64,000 nucleotides of DNA from NCBI GenBank assembly GCA_963833505.1, contig CAWHYG010000004.1, positions 310,001 to 374,000 on the forward strand, given 5' to 3'. Shown here one piece after another: positions 34,379 to 42,585 of the stretch. The position numbers and the translations under genes were made by a program. The notes beneath the pieces were generated by a model. That model searched no databases and was not told the DNA's origin. It saw only the letters and a program-made list of their open reading frames with translations. How positions within the stretch are numbered: the first letter of the stretch is position 1; the number at the start of each line of letters is the position of its first letter. Origin of the DNA: CAWHYG01 sp963833505. Lineage in GTDB: Bacteria > Eisenbacteria > RBG-16-71-46 > CAIMUX01.

Positions 34379-34798
34379 TCACTCCCCCACGATCTTGATG
34401 AGGATCCGCTTCGGCCGGCGGCCGTCGAACTCCCCGTAGAAGATCTGTTCCCAGGGGCCGAAGTCCAGTTGCCCGTCGGTGATCGCGACCACGACCTCGC
34501 GACCCATGATCTGACGCTTGTGATGGGCATCTCCGTTGTCCTCTCCCGTCCGGTTGTGCTCATAGCGGGAGATCGGTTCGTGCGGAGCCAGCTCCTCCAG
34601 CCAGCGCGCGTAGTCGCGGTGAAGGCCCGGCTCGTCGTCGTTGATGAAGACGCTCGAGGTGATGTGCATGGAGTTGACCAGACAAAGGCCCTCGCGGATG
34701 CCGCTCCGGCGCACCGCCGCCTCCACCTCCGGAGTGATGTTCCGGAAGGCCATCCGCGCCGGGAGATTGAGCGGGATTTCAGAACGGAAAGATTTCAT
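34379..34798 (-). CDS. yjbQ: YjbQ / UPF0047 family protein (secondary thiamine-phosphate synthase type)
   Basis: A 139-residue YjbQ-family protein with the conserved GLCLVNSMHITSSVFINDDE, YEHNRTGEDNGDAHHKRQIMG and GPWEQIFYGEFDGRRPKR segments. The family usually binds a metal or anion at the conserved histidines, and some members have weak thiamine phosphate synthase activity. Its true role is uncertain. It lies upstream of, and in the same direction as, the small membrane protein gene. Confidence 0.93.
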   Translation of the reverse strand: MKSFRSEIPLNLPARMAFRNITPEVEAAVRRSGIREGLCLVNSMHITSSVFINDDEPGLHRDYARWLEELAPHEPISRYEHNRTGEDNGDAHHKRQIMGREVVVAITDGQLDFGPWEQIFYGEFDGRRPKRILIKIVGE

Positions 34799-34800
34799 CG

Positions 34801-34857
34801 TGCCTCGCTTTTCCGGGTTGCGCCACTACCGCAGGGATGTTCCTCAGAATGACAGCA
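34801..34857 (-). repeat. Possible dispersed TGTCATTCTGAGGA repeat
   Basis: Read on the minus strand, the segment begins TGTCATTCTGAGGAACATCC and continues GC-rich to about 34801, just upstream of the yjbQ start at 34798. Related text occurs near 32660 and 13911. Confidence 0.4.
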
Positions 34858-34995
34858 ACTGACCCTGGTCGTGTCCCAGGATCAGTTCGTACAGGTGATC
34901 AGCCGTGAAGTCGTACCCGCCGGTCCGATCTCCATCCCGGCAAGGGCAGGGATGGCTGGGATCAGCATACCTGCCAAGAGAGCGAGGGCCCTCAT
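34858..34995 (-). pseudogene. Secreted-protein gene remnant: signal peptide plus a frameshifted stub
   Basis: From an ATG at 34995 on the minus strand a perfect signal peptide is encoded (MRALALLAGMLIPAIPALAG), but the frame ends after 37 codons at 34882. In the neighbouring frame the sequence continues plausibly as YDFTADHLYELILGHDQGQLLSF before stopping at the edge of the TGTCATTC repeat. I infer a decayed gene cut off by the repeat or by a rearrangement next to it. Confidence 0.5.
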
Positions 34996-35460
34996 GGGGT
35001 TCTCCCTGTTGTCAGGCATAGCCACTCCCCCTCGATCTTGATGAGGGTCCGCCTCGGCGGGCGGGCCTGGGGAGCCAGGCGCTTCGCCCCGGCGGCTGAA
35101 GGCCGCCAACGATCCAGGCGAGGGTACCGGCGCGGCGCTTCCGGGGACAAGGGTCATCCCGAGGTTCGTCCCTAAACGCATCTCAAAGCGCCATCTCCGA
35201 GCGCGGTCCCCAGGCGCCTCCCCAAGGGTCATCTCCAAGCGCCATCCCGGCTCGCTTGACCTCGGCGCACGGCTCCCGCTTAATCCTCCCGGGTTCGTCG
35301 CCGCCGAGAAGGCACGACCCGAACCGGAACAGTGCGAGTCGGGAATCGGGGCAGCAGTACGGTCTGGCGATCGAGGGCGTGCAGAAGCGCTCCGAAGGGC
35401 GCGACTGGTCAGATCCGCAAACCGGCGCCGCCGGACAAGGCCGGGCAACTTCGAGGACTG
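34996..35460. other. Intergenic region without recognisable gene
   Basis: About 465 bases between the signal-peptide remnant and the methyltransferase. The part around 35140-35260 is monotonous (repeated CATC, TCCCCAAG and CGCATCTC words) and looks like a degenerate low-complexity repeat. I see no promoter, RNA or gene that I can support. Confidence 0.5.
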
Positions 35461-36405
35461 ATGGCGGAATTCGATCCGAAAGCCTATTGGGAGCAGCGGC
35501 TTCGGAAGGAGTCGGGCCTTTCAGGGGTCGGGTACCTGGCTCTCGGCGGCCCTTTCAACACCTGGATGTATCGAGTCCGGCGGAGGGTCTTCCGTCGCCT
35601 GGTCCGGTTTCTGGATCTTGACCTCGGTCGGGCCGAGATTCTCGACATCGGCTCCGGAACCGGATTCTACATCGATCGCTGGCGCGCCCTCCGCGCCTCG
35701 GTCATCTGCGGCGCGGATCTCACCCCAGTCGCGGTCGAGCGGCTGCAGGGACGTTATCCCGACCTCGAATTCCGGCAGCTCGACGTCAGCGCGGAGATCC
35801 CCGAAGACTGGCGCGGACGCTTCGACGTCGTTTCCATCTTCGACGTCCTCTTTCACATTGTCGATGACGCCCGCTATGCGCAGGCTTTGCGGAACCTGGC
35901 GGCGCTGCTCAAGCCCGGCGGTTGGCTCGTCCTCTCCGAGAACTCCCTGCGAGGTCGGACCGAACGCGCGCCCCACGTCGTCAGCCGATCCGAAGCGGAA
36001 ATCACCTCGCTGCTCACGGCCTCCGGCTTCCGGATCGTGAAGCAGGGTCCGATGTTCGTGCTGATGAACTATCCGGTGGATACCAGAGGTCGATTCCTGA
36101 AGAGCCTCTGGAGCACCTTGACGCTTCCCCTCCGGGCAAATCGCCTCCTGGGCGTGGTCACCGGATCCATCCTCGGAGCGATCCTCTATCCCATCGAGCT
36201 TGTTCTGACCGCAGTCGTAAAGCCCGGCCCCTCGACCAAGTTCGCGGTCTGCCGGAAGGATGACGGAGTCAGCGGACCGAGACCGTTCCCGTCGTCTGGA
36301 GTACTCTTTCGACCCACGCGGGATCGAGATGCCGGGAGAACAACTCGAAGGTCTCCGACCGTTCGCCCGTTCCAACATCCAGTAGAGATGAGCCCAGAGA
36401 CATAG
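35461..36405 (+). CDS. Class I SAM-dependent methyltransferase with an altered C-terminus
   Basis: A 314-residue methyltransferase: DPKAYWEQRLRKESGLSGVG at the start, motif I EILDIGSGTGFYIDRWRAL, VVSIFDVLFHIVDD, LLKPGGWLVLSENSL and GFRIVKQGPMFVLMNYPVDT. It resembles methyltransferases found in glycan or lipid clusters. The last roughly 45 residues, after KFAVCRKDDG, are encoded by DNA that on the other strand is an IS4-type transposase fragment. The original C-terminus was therefore probably replaced. The start at ATG 35461 is preceded by CGAGGA. Confidence 0.85.
   Translation: MAEFDPKAYWEQRLRKESGLSGVGYLALGGPFNTWMYRVRRRVFRRLVRFLDLDLGRAEILDIGSGTGFYIDRWRALRASVICGADLTPVAVERLQGRYPDLEFRQLDVSAEIPEDWRGRFDVVSIFDVLFHIVDDARYAQALRNLAALLKPGGWLVLSENSLRGRTERAPHVVSRSEAEITSLLTASGFRIVKQGPMFVLMNYPVDTRGRFLKSLWSTLTLPLRANRLLGVVTGSILGAILYPIELVLTAVVKPGPSTKFAVCRKDDGVSGPRPFPSSGVLFRPTRDRDAGRTTRRSPTVRPFQHPVEMSPET
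36269..36403 (-). mobile_element. IS4-family transposase N-terminal fragment
   Basis: On the minus strand from an ATG at 36403, 44 codons encode LFSRHLDPAWVERVLQTTGTVSVR and then stop. This matches the N-terminal domain of IS4-family transposases (pattern LxxxIxPEWIEEALxATGTxxxR, normally followed by RRRxLPAE). The catalytic DDE part is entirely missing, so only the element's 5' end survives. Its antisense strand forms the altered end of the methyltransferase gene. I did not find convincing terminal inverted repeats. Confidence 0.65.
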
Positions 36406-36878
36406 GACGATTCCTTCCGAAAAGGAGCCCAACCCCGTCGGTGCCGCTCTCCGGGGTGCGGGCTTCGGCCCTGATCGTCACGACGGGTCCAGAGCGCGAC
36501 TCCGAGCGAGCGGAGCGAGCGTGCGATAGCCCAAACCAGGTCGACTCGGCGATGGGCGAAACCGAGAAGCGGGCCCTGCTCACCATCGTGGGTTCATTCC
36601 GAGGCGGCCGATCACGACTGTCGCAACGTGCGCGCATCGCAACCAGGAACATCATTTACCACGGGTTGAAGCGGGCCGGGGATCGTCCAGCCTCTCCGTC
36701 GAACGAAACCGCAGGAATTCCTGAACGCGAGTGCAACGTTCCGCGTCCTGGATTCGTAGAGATGTCGGCACCTGCGGTCGAAGGGGCCCCGGTCGCCGAC
36801 ACGCCGGCAAAAGGTCCTTCACGGACGCGCCGCGAATAGGAGGTGCTCGATGATTCGTCGGAAAGGAGGGGCCCCCCG
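36406..36878. other. Non-coding region behind the IS4 fragment
   Basis: About 470 bases with no supportable gene. The part next to the transposase fragment probably contains the former left end of the element. The final 30 bases carry AAAGGAGGGG for the adaptor gene. The rest is unassigned. Confidence 0.5.
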
Positions 36879-37971
36879 ATGAGACGTTGGATCGTGCTCG
36901 CCTCGATATTGGTCCTCCTCGCAGCGGCCCTCTTCACGGGCCGCCGCCTCCAGTCGCGGGCCGCCCAGGCTCCGCGGACCGTCACCGCCAGCCGGGGATC
37001 GGTCACCCAGGACGCTCTCGCCCTCGGCAGCATCGTTCCCGAGCAGGAGATCTCGGTGAAATCAAAGGTCCCGGGAATCGTCTCCCGGGTGTACGCCGCG
37101 ATCGGCGATCAGATCCGGGAGGGCAGCCCGCTCATCGACGTGCGTCCCGATCCGACGCCGCTCGAGAGGACCGAGGCGGAGCGAAACCTCGAGATCGCCC
37201 GCGTGGCCGAGGACGGCGCGGCCAAGGATCTCGCCCGCGCCCAGCATCTCGGCTTCCCAGGGATTGCTGTCCGACAAGGAGCTGGAACAGGCCACGCAGG
37301 CGGAGCAGACCGCGAAACTCCATCAGGAGCTGGAGTCCGAAAGGCTCGAGCTGCTCCGGGAGGGCCGCGCCCGCTTTTCGGGCATCGAGGTCAGCAACCA
37401 GATCGATGCCCCGGTCTCGGGAACGGTTCTTTCATGCGACATCCATCCGGGCGATCCGGTGGTGCCTTTGACTTCCTATCAGGAAGGCACCGTTCTCATG
37501 ACCATGGCCGACATGAGCACCCTGATCTTCCGCGGAACGGTGGATGAGGTCGACGTCGGCAAGCTTTCGGTCGGGCAGCCGGTCCGGTTCACGGTCGGCG
37601 CCATCCCGAACGCGGAAGTCACCGGTGTTCTTCGCCGGATCTCGCCCAAGGCGCGGAAGCAGGATGCCACCACCCTGTTCGACGTCGAGGCCGCGATCAC
37701 GAACTCCGGCGGCAGGGTGCTTCGCGCCGGTTATTCGGCCACAGCGCGGATTGCCATCGCCCGCGCCGACAGCGTTCTGGTCCTGCCGGAGCGCGTCGTT
37801 CACTTCGACGGCGATCAGGCCACCGTTCGCGTTCCCGGCAAGGACGGCAAGCCGGTCGAGCGCAAGATCCAGACCGGGTTGTCCGACGGCCTGACCATCG
37901 AGGTCAAACAGGGTCTGTCGCAAGGCGACGCGGTGCTCGAACCCGAGCCGAGCGCCCTCGAGAAAAAGTAG
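36879..37971 (+). pseudogene. MacA/HlyD-like efflux adaptor, interrupted by a single-base frameshift
   Basis: The ATG at 36879 follows AAAGGAGGGG. An N-terminal membrane anchor (IVLASILVLLAAALFTG) is followed by the first half of the biotinyl-lipoyl domain (SVKSKVPGIVSRVYAAIGDQIREG). In the coiled coil at ARAQHL the homologous frame shifts: the continuation SQGLLSDKELEQATQAEQ lies in the next frame, consistent with one extra G near 37248. That frame holds the second lipoyl half (IDAPVSGTVLSCDIHPGD), the beta-barrel (FRGTVDEVDVGKLSVGQPVR) and the membrane-proximal domain, to 37971. The repaired protein would be about 363 residues. A TTG at 37264 could start the second part, but it would lack the anchor. 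Confidence 0.85.
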
Positions 37972-37977
37972 CCGCAC

Positions 37978-39213
37978 ATGGCCATGCCCTACCGGATCGT
38001 GTTCGCGCAGTTCTGGCGCGACCTCAGGGCCCAGCGGCTCCGCACCGGGCTCACCCTGCTCGGACTCGGTTGGGGGACCTTCTGCGTCGCCGTGCTTCTG
38101 AGCTTCGGCGAAGGCCTCGAGCGCAAGCAAATGGAGAGCTCCGCGGCCATGGGTGACCGACTCATCCTGATCTGGGGCTCTCGGACCTCGCTCTCCTTTC
38201 AAGGACTTCCCCAGGGCCGGTACATCCAGCTCGAAGACGGCGACGCCGACGTGATTGAGCGGCGGGTCGAGGACGTCGACGCCATCAGTCCGGAGTACAA
38301 CACGGACGCGGCGATGCGAGGCCCGGCCGGCACCGCCTCCTTCGGCGTCTCCGGCGTGCGGCCGGAGTTCGGCGCGATGCGGAAGATCATCCCCGAGCCG
38401 GGCGGCCGGTTCCTCGATTCCGGGGATCAGGCGGAACGACGACGGGTCGCGGTGATCGGTTACCAGGTTCATCAGGATCTGTTCGGCGGCAAGCCCGCGG
38501 TCGGACAGACCGTCGAGATCTCCGGCGTTCCCTTCCTCGTGATCGGAACGATGGCAAAGAAGCAGCAGGACAGCAACTACAACGGCCCGGACGATCGCAA
38601 GGTCTTCATTCCGTCGACCGCGGCCCAGGCCTCTTTGGGCCAGCGTTATCCCGACAATCTCGTCGTCGAGGTTCGTCCCGGCGCCAAGAGCAAACCGGCC
38701 ATGGATGAAATCCGCCGAGCGCTGGCGCCGGTGCATCACTTCGATCCCGGCGACACCGACGCCCTGATGGATTGGGACGTCGGGCAAATGATCGCCATGC
38801 TCCAGACCGTCTTCATCGCCTTCAAGGTGTTCCTCTCGCTGGCCGGCGCGCTGACCCTCGCGGTGGCCGGAATCGGAGTGGCCAACATCATGAACATGGT
38901 CATCGAGGATCGAACCTCCCAGATCGGCATCTCCATGGCCCTGGGAGCGCGGCGGCGCTGGATCCTGAGCCAGGTGCTGCTCGAGACCTTGCTCGTCACC
39001 GCCATCGGCGGCTCGCTCGGAATCCTGTTCGCGGCCGGAGTCGTCTATCTGAGCCGGTTCTTCCCCATCCAGGACGTCATGGGCTCGCCGTCGCTGTCCG
39101 GCCAGACCGCGGCTTTGACCGCCGGGCTGCTGGGAGCCATCGGAATTGTCGCCGGAATGGGCCCGGCCCGGCGGGCGGCGCTCATGCGGCCGGCGGAAGC
39201 GCTGCGGAGCTAG
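37978..39213 (+). CDS. MacB-like ABC transporter permease (FtsX family), first copy
   Basis: A 411-residue permease. One N-terminal helix (GLTLLGLGWGTFCVAVLLSF) precedes a periplasmic MacB-PCD domain (residues about 45-270). Three C-terminal FtsX helices follow, with the coupling segment MVIEDRTSQIGISMALGARRRWIL and an ending GPARRAALMRPAEALRS typical of the family. There are two possible ATGs (37978, 37984). The adaptor gene lies immediately upstream, and a second permease and an ATPase follow, so it belongs to a MacAB-type exporter for a peptide, lipid or drug substrate that cannot be named. Confidence 0.92.
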   Translation: MAMPYRIVFAQFWRDLRAQRLRTGLTLLGLGWGTFCVAVLLSFGEGLERKQMESSAAMGDRLILIWGSRTSLSFQGLPQGRYIQLEDGDADVIERRVEDVDAISPEYNTDAAMRGPAGTASFGVSGVRPEFGAMRKIIPEPGGRFLDSGDQAERRRVAVIGYQVHQDLFGGKPAVGQTVEISGVPFLVIGTMAKKQQDSNYNGPDDRKVFIPSTAAQASLGQRYPDNLVVEVRPGAKSKPAMDEIRRALAPVHHFDPGDTDALMDWDVGQMIAMLQTVFIAFKVFLSLAGALTLAVAGIGVANIMNMVIEDRTSQIGISMALGARRRWILSQVLLETLLVTAIGGSLGILFAAGVVYLSRFFPIQDVMGSPSLSGQTAALTAGLLGAIGIVAGMGPARRAALMRPAEALRS

Positions 39214-39260
39214 GCGGCCATGTCGCGTTCACCGGGGAACTGCATTCGGGAGTCGAGGCT

Positions 39261-40637
39261 GTGAGCCAGTCAATCGATCACAACCAACAGGACAACGGAC
39301 ATCACGGTTCAACCCTGCGCCGGACCGGCACGAAAGTGAGCCCCGCCGGACTCGACTCCGGGCGCGCACCATCGGTCCAACCCCGGATCGGCTCCTGGCG
39401 GCAGGGGATCATTCTCGTCGGGCGCTTTCTCGGCCGCGGGCGCTCGCGTCCCGCCTCCGTTCTCCTGGCGGTCGCCTGGGGCACGTTTTCCATGATGCTG
39501 CTCCTGGCCTTCGGAAAAGGCCTGCAGCGCCAGATGGACCTGGGCCGACAGGGGCTCGGGACCGACCCGGTCGTTCTCTGGGCGGGCGCCACCACGCGCG
39601 ACTGGGAAGGCATGAAGCCCGGCCGCGCGATCCGCTTCTCGCAGGAGGATGTCGACGCCCTCAGACGCAACGTCCCGGAGCTGGATCAGGTCGCCGCGGA
39701 ATGGAGCAAATGGGCGGTCGATCTGCGCTGGGGAACGAAGTCCGTGTCCGCCCATCTGACCGGGGTTCTTCCCTGCTTCGAGCAGATCCGCGCACACATC
39801 CCGGAGCGCGGGGGCCGCTTCCTCGACGAGCTGGATCAGGACGGCGCCCGCCGCGTCGTCTTTCTCGGACCGGATCTGAAGACCCGGCTCTTCGGACCCG
39901 CCGAGGCCATCGGGCAGACGGTGTTCGTCCACGGGGTTCCCTGCACCGTGATCGGGATCATGATCCGGAAACAACAGAACGGGATGTACGGCGGCCCGGA
40001 CGCGGAGTCGGCCTCCATTCCCCTGTCGACCTTCGAGACGATCTTCGGGAAACGGGACTACGACGACATCTTGTACACGGTGTCGGCAACGCATACGACT
40101 GCCGAGGTCGAACCGAAGGTGCGCGCCGTGTTCGCCGACCGGCAGCGCTTCGATCCCAAGGACGAGAGCGCCATCCACGTCTGGGACACGGCCCGGAACC
40201 ACGAGGAGTCCGACAGGATCTTTCGCGGGATCGAGATCTTCCTGGGCGTCGTCGGCGGGATGACCCTGATGGTGGCCGGTGTCGGGCTGGCCAACATGCT
40301 CTTCGTCACGGTCCACCGCCGCACGCGCGAGATCGGCCTCATGATGGCGATCGGAGCCCGCCGGGCTGCCGTCATCTCCCAGATCGTCGGCGAGGCTCTG
40401 CTGCTGGCGGCGCTGGGCGGCTATCTCGGGATCGGCTTCGCCTGGCTCCTCGTCGAGCTCATCCAGCGGATTCCGGTCCAGAGCGAGGCGCTTCAGTTCC
40501 TTGGCAAGCCGGCGTTGTCTGTGCCCGTGGGCGCGGTGACGGTGCTGGTCCTGGTCGGCATTGGATGCCTGGCCGGGGCGCTTCCAGCGCGGCGGGCGGC
40601 GCGCCTCAACCCTGTGGAGGCATTGCATCATGAATGA
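39261..40637 (+). CDS. MacB-like ABC transporter permease (FtsX family), second copy
   Basis: A 458-residue paralogue of the preceding permease. The best start is GTG at 39261. It opens with about 45 polar residues (IDHNQQDNGHHGSTLRRTG) before the first helix (ASVLLAVAWGTFSMMLLLAF). A periplasmic domain follows (LTGVLPCFEQIRAHIPERGGRF), then three FtsX helices with VHRRTREIGLMMAIGARRAAV and the end LPARRAARLNPVEALHHE. Two different permeases with one ATPase suggest a heterodimeric transporter. Its stop overlaps the ATPase start by eight bases. Confidence 0.9.
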   Translation: MSQSIDHNQQDNGHHGSTLRRTGTKVSPAGLDSGRAPSVQPRIGSWRQGIILVGRFLGRGRSRPASVLLAVAWGTFSMMLLLAFGKGLQRQMDLGRQGLGTDPVVLWAGATTRDWEGMKPGRAIRFSQEDVDALRRNVPELDQVAAEWSKWAVDLRWGTKSVSAHLTGVLPCFEQIRAHIPERGGRFLDELDQDGARRVVFLGPDLKTRLFGPAEAIGQTVFVHGVPCTVIGIMIRKQQNGMYGGPDAESASIPLSTFETIFGKRDYDDILYTVSATHTTAEVEPKVRAVFADRQRFDPKDESAIHVWDTARNHEESDRIFRGIEIFLGVVGGMTLMVAGVGLANMLFVTVHRRTREIGLMMAIGARRAAVISQIVGEALLLAALGGYLGIGFAWLLVELIQRIPVQSEALQFLGKPALSVPVGAVTVLVLVGIGCLAGALPARRAARLNPVEALHHE

Positions 40638-41379
40638 GCGCGTTCCGGCGGCACCCGACGCCCCGTCCGACGATCCGATCATCCGGATGAGCGACGTGGG
40701 ACGCATCTACCAGACCGGCGCGGTCAAGGTCACGGCGCTCGCGGGCGTCGATCTGACCATCCGATCCGGCGAGCTGCTCGCCGTCATCGGTCCTTCGGGA
40801 TCAGGCAAGTCCACCCTGATGAACCTGATGGGTTGCCTCGACGTTCCCGACCACGGCTGCTATGAGTTCGCCGGAGAAGACGTCAGCCGGCTCACCCCCG
40901 ACAAGCTCGCCGATCTCCGGAACCGCTCGGTCGGGTTCGTCTTCCAGGCGTTTCATCTCCTGCCCCACGCCACGGCGCGGGAGAACGTGGAGATGCCGCT
41001 GCTCTTCGCCGGACTTCCATCGCGCGCGCGGCGGGAGCGGGCCCTCGAAATGCTCGACCGCGTCGGTCTGGCCGGACGCGCCGATCATCTGCCGACCCAG
41101 CTATCGGGCGGCGAGATGCAGCGGGTTGCGATCGCCCGGGCCCTGGCCAATCGTCCACGGGTAATCCTGGCCGACGAACCCACCGGCAACCTCGACACGC
41201 GCTCGGGCCGCGGAATCCTCGAGCTGTTTCACAAGCTCTGGCGCGAGGGCGTGACCCTCGTGCTCATCACCCACGATCTTTCCCTGGCGCGCACCTGTCC
41301 GCGGATCCTGAAGATCCAGGACGGGCGGATCGTGCACGACGGCTCGGACGTGCCCGAAGAGGAGACGGTTTCGGTTTGA
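40630..41379 (+). CDS. MacB/LolD-type ABC transporter ATP-binding protein
   Basis: A 249-residue ATPase with Walker A GPSGSGKST (from residue 54), Q-loop FQAFHLLPHATARENV, signature LSGGEMQRVAIARAL, Walker B VILADEPTGNLD and the H-loop LITHDLSLA. It belongs to the LolD/MacB group that drives FtsX-type permeases. The start overlaps the second permease, so the four genes (frameshifted adaptor, two permeases, ATPase) form one operon. With the adaptor broken, export across the whole envelope may be lost unless another adaptor substitutes. Confidence 0.94.
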   Translation: MNERVPAAPDAPSDDPIIRMSDVGRIYQTGAVKVTALAGVDLTIRSGELLAVIGPSGSGKSTLMNLMGCLDVPDHGCYEFAGEDVSRLTPDKLADLRNRSVGFVFQAFHLLPHATARENVEMPLLFAGLPSRARRERALEMLDRVGLAGRADHLPTQLSGGEMQRVAIARALANRPRVILADEPTGNLDTRSGRGILELFHKLWREGVTLVLITHDLSLARTCPRILKIQDGRIVHDGSDVPEEETVSV

Positions 41380-41564
41380 CGGGACCCCGCGGCGGCCCGC
41401 TGTTTCTTGCCTCCGCGAGCGGCCGCCGCGGGTGTTTTCCGGATCCGGCTTCGAGGAGCGAGGGCAAGCACAACGCAGCCAGGGCGGCCGGATCCGCCGC
41501 CGCAGCAGGAGGTTCATGCACCATGCGGGCTGGGCGCCACGCGCGCATCGATGCAGCAACGCAG

Positions 41565-41597
41565 AAGGCCCCGGGACGATCCACGTCGCGGGGCCTT
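41565..41597. terminator. Hairpin between converging transcripts
   Basis: AAGGCCCCG at 41565-41573 pairs perfectly with CGGGGCCTT at 41589-41597. It lies between the end of the ABC operon and the end of the minus-strand secreted protein gene and could stop either transcript. No long T run follows. Confidence 0.55.
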
Positions 41598-41631
41598 CAC
41601 GCTCTCAGACGATGCTGTCGAGCGGCGCCGA

Positions 41632-42585
41632 TCACCGATACTGGTGCTTGATCACCCCCCAGTTCACCATGCGGGACGTCGGCTCCGGCGCGGCCGTGTT
41701 CTCCAGCACGTGAACGATGACGGTAGCACAGTCATGGCAGGTGGATTCCGCAATGAACTGGGCCTGATAGTCCCCGACCGCCAGATTCGAGGCATCGACC
41801 TTGAGGACCACGAGCCTCTCCGTCGGGCCGTTGATCCCCTGCAGCACGTTCAACGAGATCCAGGGAACGTCGATCGTGAAGGTCTCGTTGCAGACGTGCC
41901 CGTTGGGATCGCTGCGCAGCCAGGCGTCGATGTCGCCCTCCGCTTTCTGCCCCTGGAGCACGTTGATCGGGAGGACGGTGGGATTCAGGGCGGCGCCGCA
42001 CTCCTGCAACAAGGACTGGCAATCCACCGCGCACCAGCAGTTCTGGACCCCGGCCATCGCGTCGCTGGGGAAGGCGTTCCCCAGCGGGTCATAGCCGATG
42101 TTCATGAATTTCAGCTCTCCGAAGCCGCTGACCGACATCCGGATCCGGCCGATCAGCCGGATCTCGCCATTCGGCTGAAGAGGGGGATTGTAGGTCACGT
42201 GAACGGTGGCATGGTCCGGATAAGGCGTTTCCTGGACGGTTCCGCCGGTGCAGCTTTCGTATCCGACATACTGCCAGGCGTCCGGCCAGTTGGTGTCATA
42301 CCAGAAGTCGGTCATCGGGTACTGGAAATCGTTCGAGTCGACGAAGAGATCGAACTCGACGGTTCCCTGCGCGGTGCTGTACTGGGTGATCTGGGTGCAG
42401 GAAGTGATCGGGTTCTGGACGCAGTAGTTCGGATCCCAGGAGTGCACGTTGATCCAGACGAAGGGTCCGGGCACCGGATTCGCGGCCGCCGGTAATGCCG
42501 CCATCCCAAGGAACAGAAGACTCACGGCCAGGGCGATTGGACCATACAGCGTGAATCGAACCAGCGGGTGCTGGTGTGCGGACAT
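41632..42585 (-). CDS. Secreted protein with WG-IK C-terminal tail
   Basis: A 317-residue exported protein. A basic then hydrophobic signal (LYGPIALAVSLLFLGMAALPAAA) is followed by two beta-rich segments. The first has VWINVHSWDPNYC, TVEFDLFVDSND and GEIRLIGRIRMSVSG. The second has NVLQGQKAEGDIDAWLRSDPNG and LVVLKVDASNLAVGDYQAQF, resembling BACON- or Ig-like domains. Eight or more cysteines suggest disulfides outside the cytoplasm. The protein ends PEPTSRMVNWGVIKHQYR, a tail like that of the protein ending at 25545. Function unknown. Upstream lies a 51-bp minisatellite. Confidence 0.85.
   Translation of the reverse strand: MSAHQHPLVRFTLYGPIALAVSLLFLGMAALPAAANPVPGPFVWINVHSWDPNYCVQNPITSCTQITQYSTAQGTVEFDLFVDSNDFQYPMTDFWYDTNWPDAWQYVGYESCTGGTVQETPYPDHATVHVTYNPPLQPNGEIRLIGRIRMSVSGFGELKFMNIGYDPLGNAFPSDAMAGVQNCWCAVDCQSLLQECGAALNPTVLPINVLQGQKAEGDIDAWLRSDPNGHVCNETFTIDVPWISLNVLQGINGPTERLVVLKVDASNLAVGDYQAQFIAESTCHDCATVIVHVLENTAAPEPTSRMVNWGVIKHQYR

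Noticed and set aside
37264..37971. Independent gene starting at TTG 37264
   Set aside because: It begins in mid coiled coil, lacks the membrane anchor and first lipoyl half, and joins perfectly to the upstream frame if one base is removed.
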